From contig CP089456.1 in assembly GCA_026636295.1 (NCBI GenBank), forward strand, positions 992,001 to 1,056,000: a stretch of DNA of 64,000 bases, given 5' to 3'. The position numbers and the translations under genes are program-made. The stretch is from Medakamo hakoo (lineage: Eukaryota; Chlorophyta; Trebouxiophyceae; Coccomyxaceae). The notes beneath the pieces were generated by a model. It saw only the letters and a list, made by a program, of their open reading frames with translations, did no database searches and had not been told where the DNA came from. Below, in pieces: positions 51,725 to 63,141 of the stretch (positions are counted from its first letter, which is position 1; each line of letters opens with the position of its first letter).

Positions 51725-52473
51725 TCACACCCGCACGTCCTTCAGCTTTTCATGGTGCGCCAGGACGAGCATGCTCATGCGCACGACTTCCTCCTCGAGA
51801 GCAGCAACGCGCGCGGCTAAAGACGCGGCAGTCGTGGCGTCCGCGCCGGTCTCTGAAGGTGGCAGCGGAGCTGGCGCGGCAGCAGCTGAGTCGACCGGCT
51901 GCTGCGGCATGCCCGCCTGCCTTTCACTGCTGTCGGCGCGCGCTATGAGCGCATGCGCGCCCAGCTCGTAGGAGGCCAGCGCGCTGACGTCCAGGGCGAA
52001 CAGGCCGGTGAAAGCCGGGTGGCGTGCAAGGCGGGGCGGGAGCGAGCCCGGCGGTCCGGGCGCGTAGCGGCGCCCCACGGCGGCGCCACACCCGGCACAG
52101 GCCAGGGGCGTGAATACAGCTGGTGGGGCGTCCGGTGTGGAGGTGGGCAGGTGGGCGGTGGCCGGCGGCGCGTCCAGGGCGAGGGAGGACGCGGCTGGAG
52201 CGATGGGAGGTGGTGACGGGAGGTGAGAGGCGGGAGGGAAGTGGCGAGCGCGCCGCGTGTGTTTTTTTTCCGCCTCTAAAACTCACCACTCAGCACCACA
52301 CACCCCAGCGACCGCACGCTGCACGCAAAGGCCGTGGAATCTCCCAGCACCGTACGGCAGGCCCGGCACTGGAAGACGAGCGGGGCCGGGAGCGGGAGCG
52401 TGGACACGTCTTCGTCCAGCGCGTCGACCGATGCGTCAGCGGCGGTCGGGCGGTCGTTTGCGGGAGCGCCCAT
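51725..52473 (-). CDS. Mis18-like protein (Yippee/Mis18 zinc domain plus coiled coil)
   Basis: Exons 52473-52287 and 52194-51725 join at phase 1 to give 218 residues. The first zinc pair is Cys36/Cys39 in FQCRACRTVLGDS and the second is Cys95/Cys98 in PLACAGCGAAVGRRYAPGP, followed by FTGLFALDVSALASYELG, the typical close of the Mis18 domain. A C-terminal coiled coil (SLAARVAALEEEVVRMSMLV) also matches Mis18. Known Mis18 proteins license CENP-A loading at centromeres after mitosis. Simple Yippee proteins lack the coiled coil, so Mis18 is favoured. It shares a 155-bp divergent promoter with the large kinase-domain gene. Confidence 0.8.
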
Positions 52474-52628
52474 TGAGAGTTTTGACGAGTCGTATGAGGA
52501 GGGCGCACCCGCGCGCGCGCACACTGAGCCACGGGTGTGAGTTTTGGATCGCAGGCGTGCTGACGGAAAAAAAAACAAAGACTCTGTGCGCAAGCGTCGC
52601 TTGCTCATCAAAAACAAAAAAAAACAAG

Positions 52629-55600
52629 ATGGGGCTGCCTTTGCCGCCTCACCAACGGCGCCGCTCGTCGGCGGCCTCTGAGCCGCAGGCGGCGTCCGGC
52701 TTGGCGTCCGCCCTGTCCGCCCTGCTGGGCGAGAGCGTTGGAGAGGGCCGCGTTGCAGCGGCGCGGGCGGCACTCTCTTCACTGCCGGTCCACCCCGCGC
52801 CGCACTCTGCCATCCGCGCTGCTCTGTCCAGCCCGCAGTCTGCCGCCGCCGCCGCCCGCGCCCTTGCCTGGCTGGTCAGCCGCGACGGCGCCGAACCTTA
52901 CCGTGCCCACCTGGCGCCTGCCGTGTGGAGGGCGCTGGCAGCGGCAGCGGCGGTCGCCGCCGCCCAGGCGACCACACCGCGCTGCGGCGGCGGCGGTGGT
53001 CGTGCGGCAGCAACCGACGGCAACCCGCCCGCGACGCCCACGGCGGCGACAGCTCAGTCGTCAGGCCTGGTCGCGGGCCCGTCCACGCCCACTACGCCGT
53101 TTGCAGCGGCGGCGGGTGGAGGCGGCGGTTCGGGCCCACCCTCCGCGCGCGGCCATCCCCACCCGCTCACCGCCTCGCGCGCCGCCTCCCTCCGCCGCGG
53201 CCTGGCCTCCACGCCGTCCGGCCACCACCTGGAAGCGGACGCCCTGTTGCGGGCGTCGTCCGCCGTCACCACGACAGCGGGCGCGCCGTCGCCAGGCGGC
53301 GAGCCGTCCACCCCGCACGGCGGCGGCGGCACGGCCTTCCTCCCACCGCCTTCCTCAGCCCTGGGTTCCCGCCGCCGGTCCCGCCGCCTGGCGTCTGGGT
53401 CGGGCGGCCTCCTCCTGCTGTCGCCCGCGGCGACGGCTTCCAACTTATCTGGCGCCTTTGCCGGCGCGGCCAGCGGCGGCAGCGTGCCGGCTCCAGACGC
53501 GGCGGGCGCGGCTGGAGAAGAAGAGGAGGCAGAGGCAGCTGCGGCTGCGCTCGGCTCCCTGGGCCTGGCCTTGGGAGAAGCGTGCGCCGCGGCGGACTTG
53601 CCAGCCACGATGGCGGCCCTGCGGGCGCGGGCGGCGGTGGGAGGGCGTGGGCACCCTAGGCCCACCGTGGTGGAGGCGGAGGCGGAGGCGGAGGCCACGG
53701 CTTTGCCGCCACCACCCTCGCCGCCCGCCAACGCGCTGGCCGCGCGCCTCGCGCCCCACCTGCGGAGCTCGGCGCTTGCACCGCCACCCCTTGATCACTG
53801 GCTGACCGCGTCGGCTTTGGAAGCTTTGTTAGAGGTGGGCGTGGCCCTGCTGCCCGACAGCGGCGGCGCCGCACTCACTCCAGACGCGGCCGCGGCGCTC
53901 TCGTCTGCCGCGGCCGCAGCAGCTGCCTGGGCCGCTGCCACCACCCCACCGCCCGACGCTCGGGCGACGGCAGCCGCCCTGGCCCTGTGCGACGCCGCTG
54001 CCGTTTCAGCAGCACCCCCTCCTCAGCGACAGGCGCCGTCGCCGCCGCCGCGTTCGCCGCAAAAAGGCGGGCGCCTGGCCCGCCTGCGCGCGCGCTTCTC
54101 CGTCGGCGCGGAAGCCGGGCCGCCGGCGTCCGGGCCACCGCCTCCACCGGGCCGGCACCACCCCGCCCTGACGGCAGCGGCTGCCACTGCAACCGCGCAC
54201 TTGGCCGCCCGGTCCCTCCACCACGCCGCGGCCGCCCTGGCGCTGGCGGCGGACGCGCTCGCCGCCAGCCCGGCCGCCTCCCGCCCCGCCCCGCCTCCTT
54301 CCCTGATGTCCGCCCTCCGGTCCGCCTGGGCGGCGCTGCCCGCCTCCGACGGCCCGCCCGACCCGGGCGACGAAGCGGACGCGGACGCGGCAGGCCGGGC
54401 GTGGACGGCCGCGGTGGAGGGTGCAGGGAGTGGGGGAGGCGCGCCCGCCCTGGCCGCCGCCGCCGCCCGGCTCAGCGGGGCGTTGTTGCTGCGGGCTGGG
54501 GAGGGCGAGGCCGAGCCGGTCCTGGCCCTGCTGCTGGACGAGGAGGAGGGCGGCGGCGGAGGGAGCGGCGGCCGCCCCGCCCGCCCGCCGCCCGCCGCGC
54601 CCGGTGGCGCGGCCGCGACCGCGCTGCTCGCGTCCTTGGCCGCGGGCGTGGGCGACGCGGCGCTCGCGGCCCTGGCGCCGCCCTTGCTGGACGCGGCAGC
54701 AGGCCTCGTCCGCTCGCTGGGCGGCGGCGGCTCGGACGCGTCCTCCCACCCCCGGCGGTGGCGGGCCCTGGGCTGGCTGCTGGCCCCGCCCGCGGGCGCG
54801 GCGCTCCAGGCGGCCCTGCGCGCGCGCGCCCCCGGCGCCGGCCCGTCTGGCGACGCGACGGCCGTGGCCGCCTGCGCCGTCGTAGCTGCCGCCCTGCACG
54901 CCCGCGCCCCGGCCCTGGAAGACGCGGGCGGCGGCCTGGTCGCGGCGCACGCCGTCGAGTTTGTGGCGCAGTGCTGCAGCAGCAGCAGCGCGGCCGGGCA
55001 CAGGGAGGGCGCGGCGCCCCCGCCCTCGTCGCCTTCCCACCGCCCGGCCGTGGCGGCGGCCCACCTGGGCGTCCTGCTGGCCGCGGCCCGGGGTGGGGGT
55101 GGGGCCGCAGGCCGGGCGCGCCTGGCCCGGCTGGCGGTGGTCGATCTGCTCGTCGCCCAGCTCGGGAGTGGTGGGGACGGGGGGGCCGCGGCGGCGGCGG
55201 CCGTGGCCGCGCGCGCGCCCACCCCGCGCCCCGCGCCGGCCCGCCACCCGGCCGTCCCCGCCCTGGACCTGACGGCCCTGGCGGGCGGCATGGAGGGCTC
55301 CCAGCCTCCCACAGCTGCAGCGGCGCCCAAGCCGTCCATCCCGCCGCTAGACCTGTCCGCCTCCTCCTCGGACGGCGCCCTGACGGCGGCCCGGGCGGCG
55401 GCGGCGGCAGCCATGGCTGTCACGCCCGCCGGCGCACGCCGGCACAGCTCTGGGTGCGCGTCCGGCGGCGGCGCCTTCACGGGCGACCTGGACGGGGACG
55501 TGGCCGCGTTGGAGGCGTCAGAGGCGGCGAGCGCAGGCGCCACTCCCACCGCCGAGCCTGGCAGCAGCCCGCCTCGGCCGGGGTGCGCGGGCCTCCGCTG

Positions 55601-57791
55601 GGGGGTGGCGACCCTCCTGGGCCGGGCCCTGCGCTGTGGCGGCGGGCGCGGCCGCTCCCCCGTCAGGCCGCCCAGCCCGCCCCTGCGCACGGTGGCAGCG
55701 GAGGCAGGAGCGGGGCCGGCTGGCCCGCCGCCTCCGCCCCGTCGCCCGAGCGGCCCGCGGTCCCTGCTGACCGCCGACCCTGCCTTACACGTCACGGCCC
55801 TGGAGCTGTGCCTGGCCCTGTGCGCGGCGGTGGAAGAAGGCGAGGCGGGCGGCTCAGTGCCCGCGGCCACCACCCCGCCCCTCCCGGCCCGCCGCCCGCC
55901 GCTCGCGGCCTTGGCGGCCCACCTGTCCGCGCCGGAGCACGCATCCGCCCTGGCGGCGCTGCATGCCCGCTTACACGCGCCCGGTGGGGCGGGGGTGGTG
56001 GCCGAACGGCGCCTGCTGCGCCTGCTGGCGGCACCGTTGTCGGGTGGCGGTGGCCTTGGCCCCCTCGCCTCACCCACCGCCGCCGCCGCCGCCCCGCGCC
56101 TGGCCGTCGGCGCGTCGGGCGAGGTGCGCGCCGCCCGGGCGGCGGGCTGCGCGGCCGTGGGCCTGGTGCTCAAGGCTGTGAGTGGGTCTGGCGGCGGCGG
56201 CCATGCCTCCGCGCAGGCGCGCCTGGCCGCGGCCGCGCGCGAGGCGCGTGCGCTGGCAGCCCTGGCGGCCCGCAGCGCCGCCGCTGCGCCCGCTGTTCGC
56301 CTCGTGGAGGTTGGATGCGCGCCCACCCCACCGTTCGCGCCCGCCCTGGTCCTGTCCCCCCGCGCGACCGCCTCAGCCCGCGCCTGGCGGGCGGCCCACC
56401 CGCCCGACCCACGCCGGCGGTCTGCCCTATACCTCTCCCTCTGGGCGGCGGCGGCGGACGCGGTCGACGCGTTGGCGTCTGCCGGCGTGGCGCACCGGGA
56501 TGTCAAGGCCGATAACGTCCTGCTGGCCGTCGAAGGCGGGAAGCACGGCTCGGCCGACGAAGAGGCGGCGTTTTGGTCGCCGCCCACCCCGTGCCGCCTG
56601 CCCTTCCGCGTGCTGCTGGGCGACTTCGGCGCCGCGGCCGTGCGGCCTGTGCCACCGCCGCCAGACTCGTGCACGCCTCACACCGCGCCGCCGCCGTCCC
56701 CTGAAGACGCGTTTGGCCTGGGCTGCCTCCTGTTCGAGCTGTTCGCGGGCGCGCCGCTCTTCAACCCTGGCGAAGCGGGCGCGGCCGCGTTTGCAGGCGG
56801 TGGCGCCACCGAGGCCGCGGGCTGTTACGGTGGGTTGGTGGGGGGCGGTGGCAGGGATGACGGCCGGCCGCGGGCGGCTCGTCGGGCGTCCTTGACCGCG
56901 GGCGAGGAGGGAGGCGGAGGAGAGGGCGACCGGCCGGCCGGAGATGCGCTGCCGGCGCCGGCCGCGGCCGCTGCGGCGGCCTGGCCGCCGCCCGTCGCCT
57001 CCCTCCTGCGGGCCTGCCTGTCCCGGTCCGCGGCGGCCCGCCCTGCGCCGAGTAAGTTAGCTGCCCTGGCACGCGAGGCGGCGACCGCGGTGGCGGGCGG
57101 CGAGCACGGCCGCGCGTTCCTGTACGCCCGGCCGCCGCCACCGGCGCAGGCGGTGGCGGGTGGAGCAGGGGCCGAGGCCGCGCTGGCCGCACCCTGGAGA
57201 GACGCCCTGCCGCCGGTCGGTGCCGGCTGGGCGCCAGACTCCGCGACAACCCGCCTGGGCCCGCTGTCTCCGAGCGCGCCGCGCGTGTTGTACGCGCCGG
57301 GCCTGGCGGCCCTGGCGGTGCCCGGCGCGCTGGCCGGCCTGGGCCGCGGCACGACGGTGGTGGTGGTGGTGGTGGGAGAGGGAGGCGGCGGCGGTGGCGC
57401 GTCCGCCGCCGCCGCCCGGGCGGCCGCGGCTGCTGCGGGCGTGACCTGGGTCGTCGCACCCTTCAGCCCTGCCGCCTCGCCGGCCACGGCTCTGGCGTCC
57501 ATCCTGGCGGCGGCGAAAGGCGGCGGCGGCCCCCTCGCGTTTGTTCCGGCCACGCCCGGTGCAGCCGGCCCGGCCGCCGCCGCCGCGGTGGTGGCGTCCG
57601 CTGGCCCTGCGACGCCAATTGTCGACGCCATGGCGTCCGCCCGGGCGTCCCACCTGGGCTGGGGCCTGCCGCCGCCGTGGGCGGCGGTGGTTGTCGCTGC
57701 AGCTGAAGGCGGTGGTGGCATGAGCGGTGGCAAGGCAGCGCCTCCGGCGCCGCCGCGGCGGAGTGTGTGGCTGCGCGCCCGTGCAGCGTGA
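52629..57791 (+). CDS. very large low-complexity protein with C-terminal kinase domain
   Basis: Intronless, 1,720 residues. The first ~1,150 residues are Ala/Gly/Pro-rich helical stretches, possibly degenerate HEAT/ARM-like, with no sure domain. The kinase-like domain is at about 1155-1480: weak Gly loop VGASGEVRAAR, Lys in VGLVLKAVS, catalytic AHRDVKADNVLL, LGDFGAAAV, then a degenerate activation loop (PPPSPEDAFGLGCLLFELF) in place of a clean APE. HRD, DFG and the Lys are present, so activity is possible. A tail of about 200 residues has a Val run encoded by GTG repeats. I cannot name the family. The frame is open throughout, and the ATG at 52629 follows an A-rich leader. Confidence 0.75.
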   Translation: MGLPLPPHQRRRSSAASEPQAASGLASALSALLGESVGEGRVAAARAALSSLPVHPAPHSAIRAALSSPQSAAAAARALAWLVSRDGAEPYRAHLAPAVWRALAAAAAVAAAQATTPRCGGGGGRAAATDGNPPATPTAATAQSSGLVAGPSTPTTPFAAAAGGGGGSGPPSARGHPHPLTASRAASLRRGLASTPSGHHLEADALLRASSAVTTTAGAPSPGGEPSTPHGGGGTAFLPPPSSALGSRRRSRRLASGSGGLLLLSPAATASNLSGAFAGAASGGSVPAPDAAGAAGEEEEAEAAAAALGSLGLALGEACAAADLPATMAALRARAAVGGRGHPRPTVVEAEAEAEATALPPPPSPPANALAARLAPHLRSSALAPPPLDHWLTASALEALLEVGVALLPDSGGAALTPDAAAALSSAAAAAAAWAAATTPPPDARATAAALALCDAAAVSAAPPPQRQAPSPPPRSPQKGGRLARLRARFSVGAEAGPPASGPPPPPGRHHPALTAAAATATAHLAARSLHHAAAALALAADALAASPAASRPAPPPSLMSALRSAWAALPASDGPPDPGDEADADAAGRAWTAAVEGAGSGGGAPALAAAAARLSGALLLRAGEGEAEPVLALLLDEEEGGGGGSGGRPARPPPAAPGGAAATALLASLAAGVGDAALAALAPPLLDAAAGLVRSLGGGGSDASSHPRRWRALGWLLAPPAGAALQAALRARAPGAGPSGDATAVAACAVVAAALHARAPALEDAGGGLVAAHAVEFVAQCCSSSSAAGHREGAAPPPSSPSHRPAVAAAHLGVLLAAARGGGGAAGRARLARLAVVDLLVAQLGSGGDGGAAAAAAVAARAPTPRPAPARHPAVPALDLTALAGGMEGSQPPTAAAAPKPSIPPLDLSASSSDGALTAARAAAAAAMAVTPAGARRHSSGCASGGGAFTGDLDGDVAALEASEAASAGATPTAEPGSSPPRPGCAGLRWGVATLLGRALRCGGGRGRSPVRPPSPPLRTVAAEAGAGPAGPPPPPRRPSGPRSLLTADPALHVTALELCLALCAAVEEGEAGGSVPAATTPPLPARRPPLAALAAHLSAPEHASALAALHARLHAPGGAGVVAERRLLRLLAAPLSGGGGLGPLASPTAAAAAPRLAVGASGEVRAARAAGCAAVGLVLKAVSGSGGGGHASAQARLAAAAREARALAALAARSAAAAPAVRLVEVGCAPTPPFAPALVLSPRATASARAWRAAHPPDPRRRSALYLSLWAAAADAVDALASAGVAHRDVKADNVLLAVEGGKHGSADEEAAFWSPPTPCRLPFRVLLGDFGAAAVRPVPPPPDSCTPHTAPPPSPEDAFGLGCLLFELFAGAPLFNPGEAGAAAFAGGGATEAAGCYGGLVGGGGRDDGRPRAARRASLTAGEEGGGGEGDRPAGDALPAPAAAAAAAWPPPVASLLRACLSRSAAARPAPSKLAALAREAATAVAGGEHGRAFLYARPPPPAQAVAGGAGAEAALAAPWRDALPPVGAGWAPDSATTRLGPLSPSAPRVLYAPGLAALAVPGALAGLGRGTTVVVVVVGEGGGGGGASAAAARAAAAAAGVTWVVAPFSPAASPATALASILAAAKGGGGPLAFVPATPGAAGPAAAAAVVASAGPATPIVDAMASARASHLGWGLPPPWAAVVVAAAEGGGGMSGGKAAPPAPPRRSVWLRARAA

Positions 57792-58155
57792 GGAGCTGCG
57801 TGATGTTAACAAAAAACCACGGTCCTTTCTTTTTAGACTTTACAACAACGGAATGGCGAAAGGAAAAAAAAAGAGGCAGCGTTTTTTGAGGAGGGGAGGG
57901 GGGGGGGGGGGGGGATAGGGGAGGGGAAAAAAGGGCGGGGAAAAAAGGATGGGGGTGAAAATCCCACGTGCGCACGCGTCCCCACACTCGCTCGCTCTCT
58001 CTCTCTCTCTCTGCGTTTTTTGCTGACCTGCTGGATTTGGAAAAAGTGGGTGGGAAGGAAGAAAAAATTCGCACTCGGTCCGTGACCGCCGACCTCGGGG
58101 CAGCACGACGCGGCCCCGCGGGTCGGGCGGCGGTAGTGGGGGCGCTGGCCGTTTT
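57792..58155. other. gap between convergent genes, poly-G and CT tracts
   Basis: These 364 bp contain a run of about 17 G (57898-57914), several A runs and a (CT)n tract (57991-58012). They are probably the two 3' ends. Nothing coding is seen. Confidence 0.5.
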
Positions 58156-60424
58156 TTAAGGCGTGGCCGCGTCCTCAGCCGCCGCAGCGGCCGCTTTAGC
58201 CTCCGCTGCCGCCGCCGTCGAAATGAAGCGGCCGCGCACGCGCGGGCGGGCGGACGCCTGCGCCCGCCGGGCGGCGTATGCGCATGGGCCCGGGCCGCCG
58301 CCGCCAGCAGCGTCGGCCGACGGCGAGAGCTCCCGCCCGGCCGCGCCGCCGGCGCCGCCGCTGCCCAGCCCGCCGCGTGCTGACGCGGCTCCTCCCCGCC
58401 GTTTCTTGGCCCGCCACCGGTCCAGCGCGTCAGCCCGGCAGCTCGACCAGTCGGCCATGCCGGGCAGGCGCAGCCGCGGGAAGGCGTCGCTGGTGACGCC
58501 CGTCGCCCCGCCCGCGCGCGGGCGCTGGACCAGGGCGGCGGTGGCCATGTGCGGCCCGCTGGCGGCGGCGGCCTGGGCGGCCGCGGCGGCCGCGGCGGCG
58601 GCGGCCAGGGCGGCGGCTTGCGGCGGGGTGAGGACGACGCCGGCCGGGAAGGCGGGCGCGCCGGGCGGGGGCGGGAGGCCGGCCGCCGCGGCGGCGGCGG
58701 CGGCGGCGACGGCCGCCGCCCCAGCCGCGGCGGCGGCCGCCGCCACGGACGGCGGCATGGATGACGGAAAGGCCGCGGCCGGGTGCGGCGGCGGCGGCGG
58801 TGGCGCGACGGCGGCCGCGACGGGCAGGCGCGGCGGTGGGCGAGGCGCCGGCGGCGGCGAACAGACCGACTGCGTCGCCGGGTCGGCGCCGCCGCCTCCA
58901 CCGCCGCCAGGCGGTCCGACAGGTGACACGGGCGCCGCGCCGGGGAAGGAGCCCGGCAGCGGCGGAGGCAGGGTGGTCGTGCCGCCGGTCGGCGGCGGCG
59001 GCGGTGGCGGCGGGCAGGCCGCCGCGCTCTCTGAGCGCGCGCCCAGCAGCGACGACAGCCCGTCGCCCGCGCTGCCGCGCAGACCGCCCAGGCCGCCACC
59101 GCCGCGGCTGGACGGCGGCGGCCAGGACGCCAGCAGGTCGGCCCAGTCCACGGAGCCGCGGGAACCGGCCGGCGCGGCGGGCGGCGGTGGAGGGAAGGTG
59201 GTGGCAGGGAGGGTGACGCCGCCGCCGCCGCGGCCGCTGCCTCCCGAGGCGACGGAGCCGGCGGGGCGGGCGGGTGGCTGGGGCAGTTCTACAGCGACGG
59301 GCGTGGCAGCAACAGGCGCGGCCGGCAGGGGCACGGCCGCGCCCGGCGGGGCCAGGTGCTGCGCGGAGCCGCCGCTCCCTCCGCCGCCGCTGCCGCACCC
59401 GTGCGAGGCGCCGCGGCGGGCCAGGCCGCCGCCCGACCCGCCGGACCCGATGGACGGTTCGGCGGGCAGGGCGGACGCCGACGGGTCGCTGCCTCCCGCG
59501 GCGGCGGCACCGGAGCCGCCGCCGCCGCCGCCGTCGCTGCTGGCGCCGCCGCCGCCGCCCCCCGAGCTCGGGGCGGGGCGGGGCGGCGCCCGCGGCGTCA
59601 GGGCCTCGTCCAAGGCGCCCACCCCGGCCGCGGCGGCCGCTTCTCCCGGTCCGACCGCCCAGCCGGCCGGTGGCATGCCGGACGGCAGGAGGAGGAGCTC
59701 GTCCTCGTCAGCGGGCGCGGCGGGGTGGGAGGGCGGGCGCGGCGGCGGCGGCGGTGGCCGCGGCGCAGCAGCGGTCGTCGCCGGGATGATGGGCGGCGGT
59801 GGCGGCGGCGGTGGGGGCGGCAGCGAGCCCGCAGTCCCCTCCACAACGTCCGGCCACCAGGCGGGCGCCCAAGATTTGGCCGCCGCCCGCGGCCGGCGCA
59901 GCCGGGCGGATCGGGCGCGGCGGGGCGGGGACGGCGCGGCGACCGAAGAGGGTGGACCCGCGGGCGTCGGGTGCGGCGGCGCGGGCGTGCCGGAGCCCGT
60001 CCCGCCTCCCGTCGTCGCGCGCAGGCGTGGTGTGGTCAGGGACGTCGTCGCCAGCGGCGGCGGGCCAGTCGACGGCGTGCCCGTGGCGGCCGTGCCGGCT
60101 GCGGGGGAGGGTGGGGGCGGTGGGGGCGGCGGGTGGCGAGCGCCGCCGGCATGCTTCGCCGGCGCGCCAGAGCTCGACGGCCGCCACTCCGACGACGCCC
60201 GGTCGCCGACACGGTCTCCGCCGGCGCCGCCGTCGCCTGACCCGCCATCACGGCCCTCAGCCCCGGGCGGCGGGCCCTCGCCCTCACACCGCGGCGGCGG
60301 GCGCAGGCGCTTGGCATGAGGAGGGTAGCTCGCGCCCGAGTCGGTCGAGCCGCGCGCGCCAGTCGGTTGGGCCTGCTGCCATCCCGCGACCGGTCCGTTC
60401 ACCGTGGCCGTCGACTTGGTCGCC
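58156..60424 (-). CDS. CCT-domain protein (CONSTANS/PRR-type), with insert in the CCT domain
   Basis: Predicted nuclear regulator. The frame is open from an acceptor-like CCCCAG (60430-60425) to the stop at 58156. No ATG lies in frame near the 5' end, so at least one upstream exon is missing from my model. Most of the protein is Pro/Ala/Gly-rich with long single-residue runs. The C-terminus carries the two halves of a CCT domain: CRADALDRWRAKKRRGG (about 650) and CAYAARRAQASARPRVRGRF (about 705-725), separated by about 43 Gly/Ser/Ala-rich residues that normal CCT domains lack. The second half has the conserved RPR-xGRF. In plants this family controls flowering and the clock through NF-Y or DNA binding. 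No response-regulator or B-box domain is seen. Confidence 0.75.
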
Positions 60425-60780
60425 CTGGGGAGTGAGGAGTGTGTCGGAAGGCGGGCATGGGGGTGAGGCGTCCCCTTGAACGAAAGCGGGCGAGACGCTG
60501 GCCATGCCCATCAAAAACCAGGCGCACCACGGCGGGACGGGCGGCATCTTTTCCGACGCAATGTGCGTGCTCTGTCTAAAGTTGGTGGAGCGATCAGGCC
60601 GTCGCCGCGGGCATGGGAGGAGGGGAGGCCTCCGCGGCCGTTTTGGAGGCTGTCGGTGGAGAGAGAAGGACGCAATGCGGAGGGCGAGCCGGCAAAACCG
60701 CGCCTCACACCCCCACTCTCTCGACGGCGCCCCTGCCTTTTTCCTCCGTCCCAAGAGCAAACACTCCACTCTCGGCACCA
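60425..60780. other. 356-bp gap with likely CCT first exon and LysA promoter
   Basis: Lies between the CCT gene's first readable exon and the LysA start. An ATG at about 60533 on the minus strand opens a short frame (MPPVPPWCAWF...), but no donor of the right phase links it to the CCT exon. The LysA promoter must also be here. Confidence 0.4.
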
Positions 60781-63022
<2,242 letters not shown>

Positions 63023-63141
63023 GGGGGGGGGGGGGGGGGAGAGTGTGACAAAAAACAATCCAGCGACAACACACAAGGAACACAGCAAGTCTGCTACACG
63101 GTCTCTATAGTTGCGAAAAAAACGGAAAAAGCGGCCTGCAT

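Noticed and set aside
53987-56515. An 842-codon alternative plus frame inside the large kinase gene
   Set aside because: Arg/Gly/Pro-rich, no domain, and overlapping the HRD/DFG-bearing frame.
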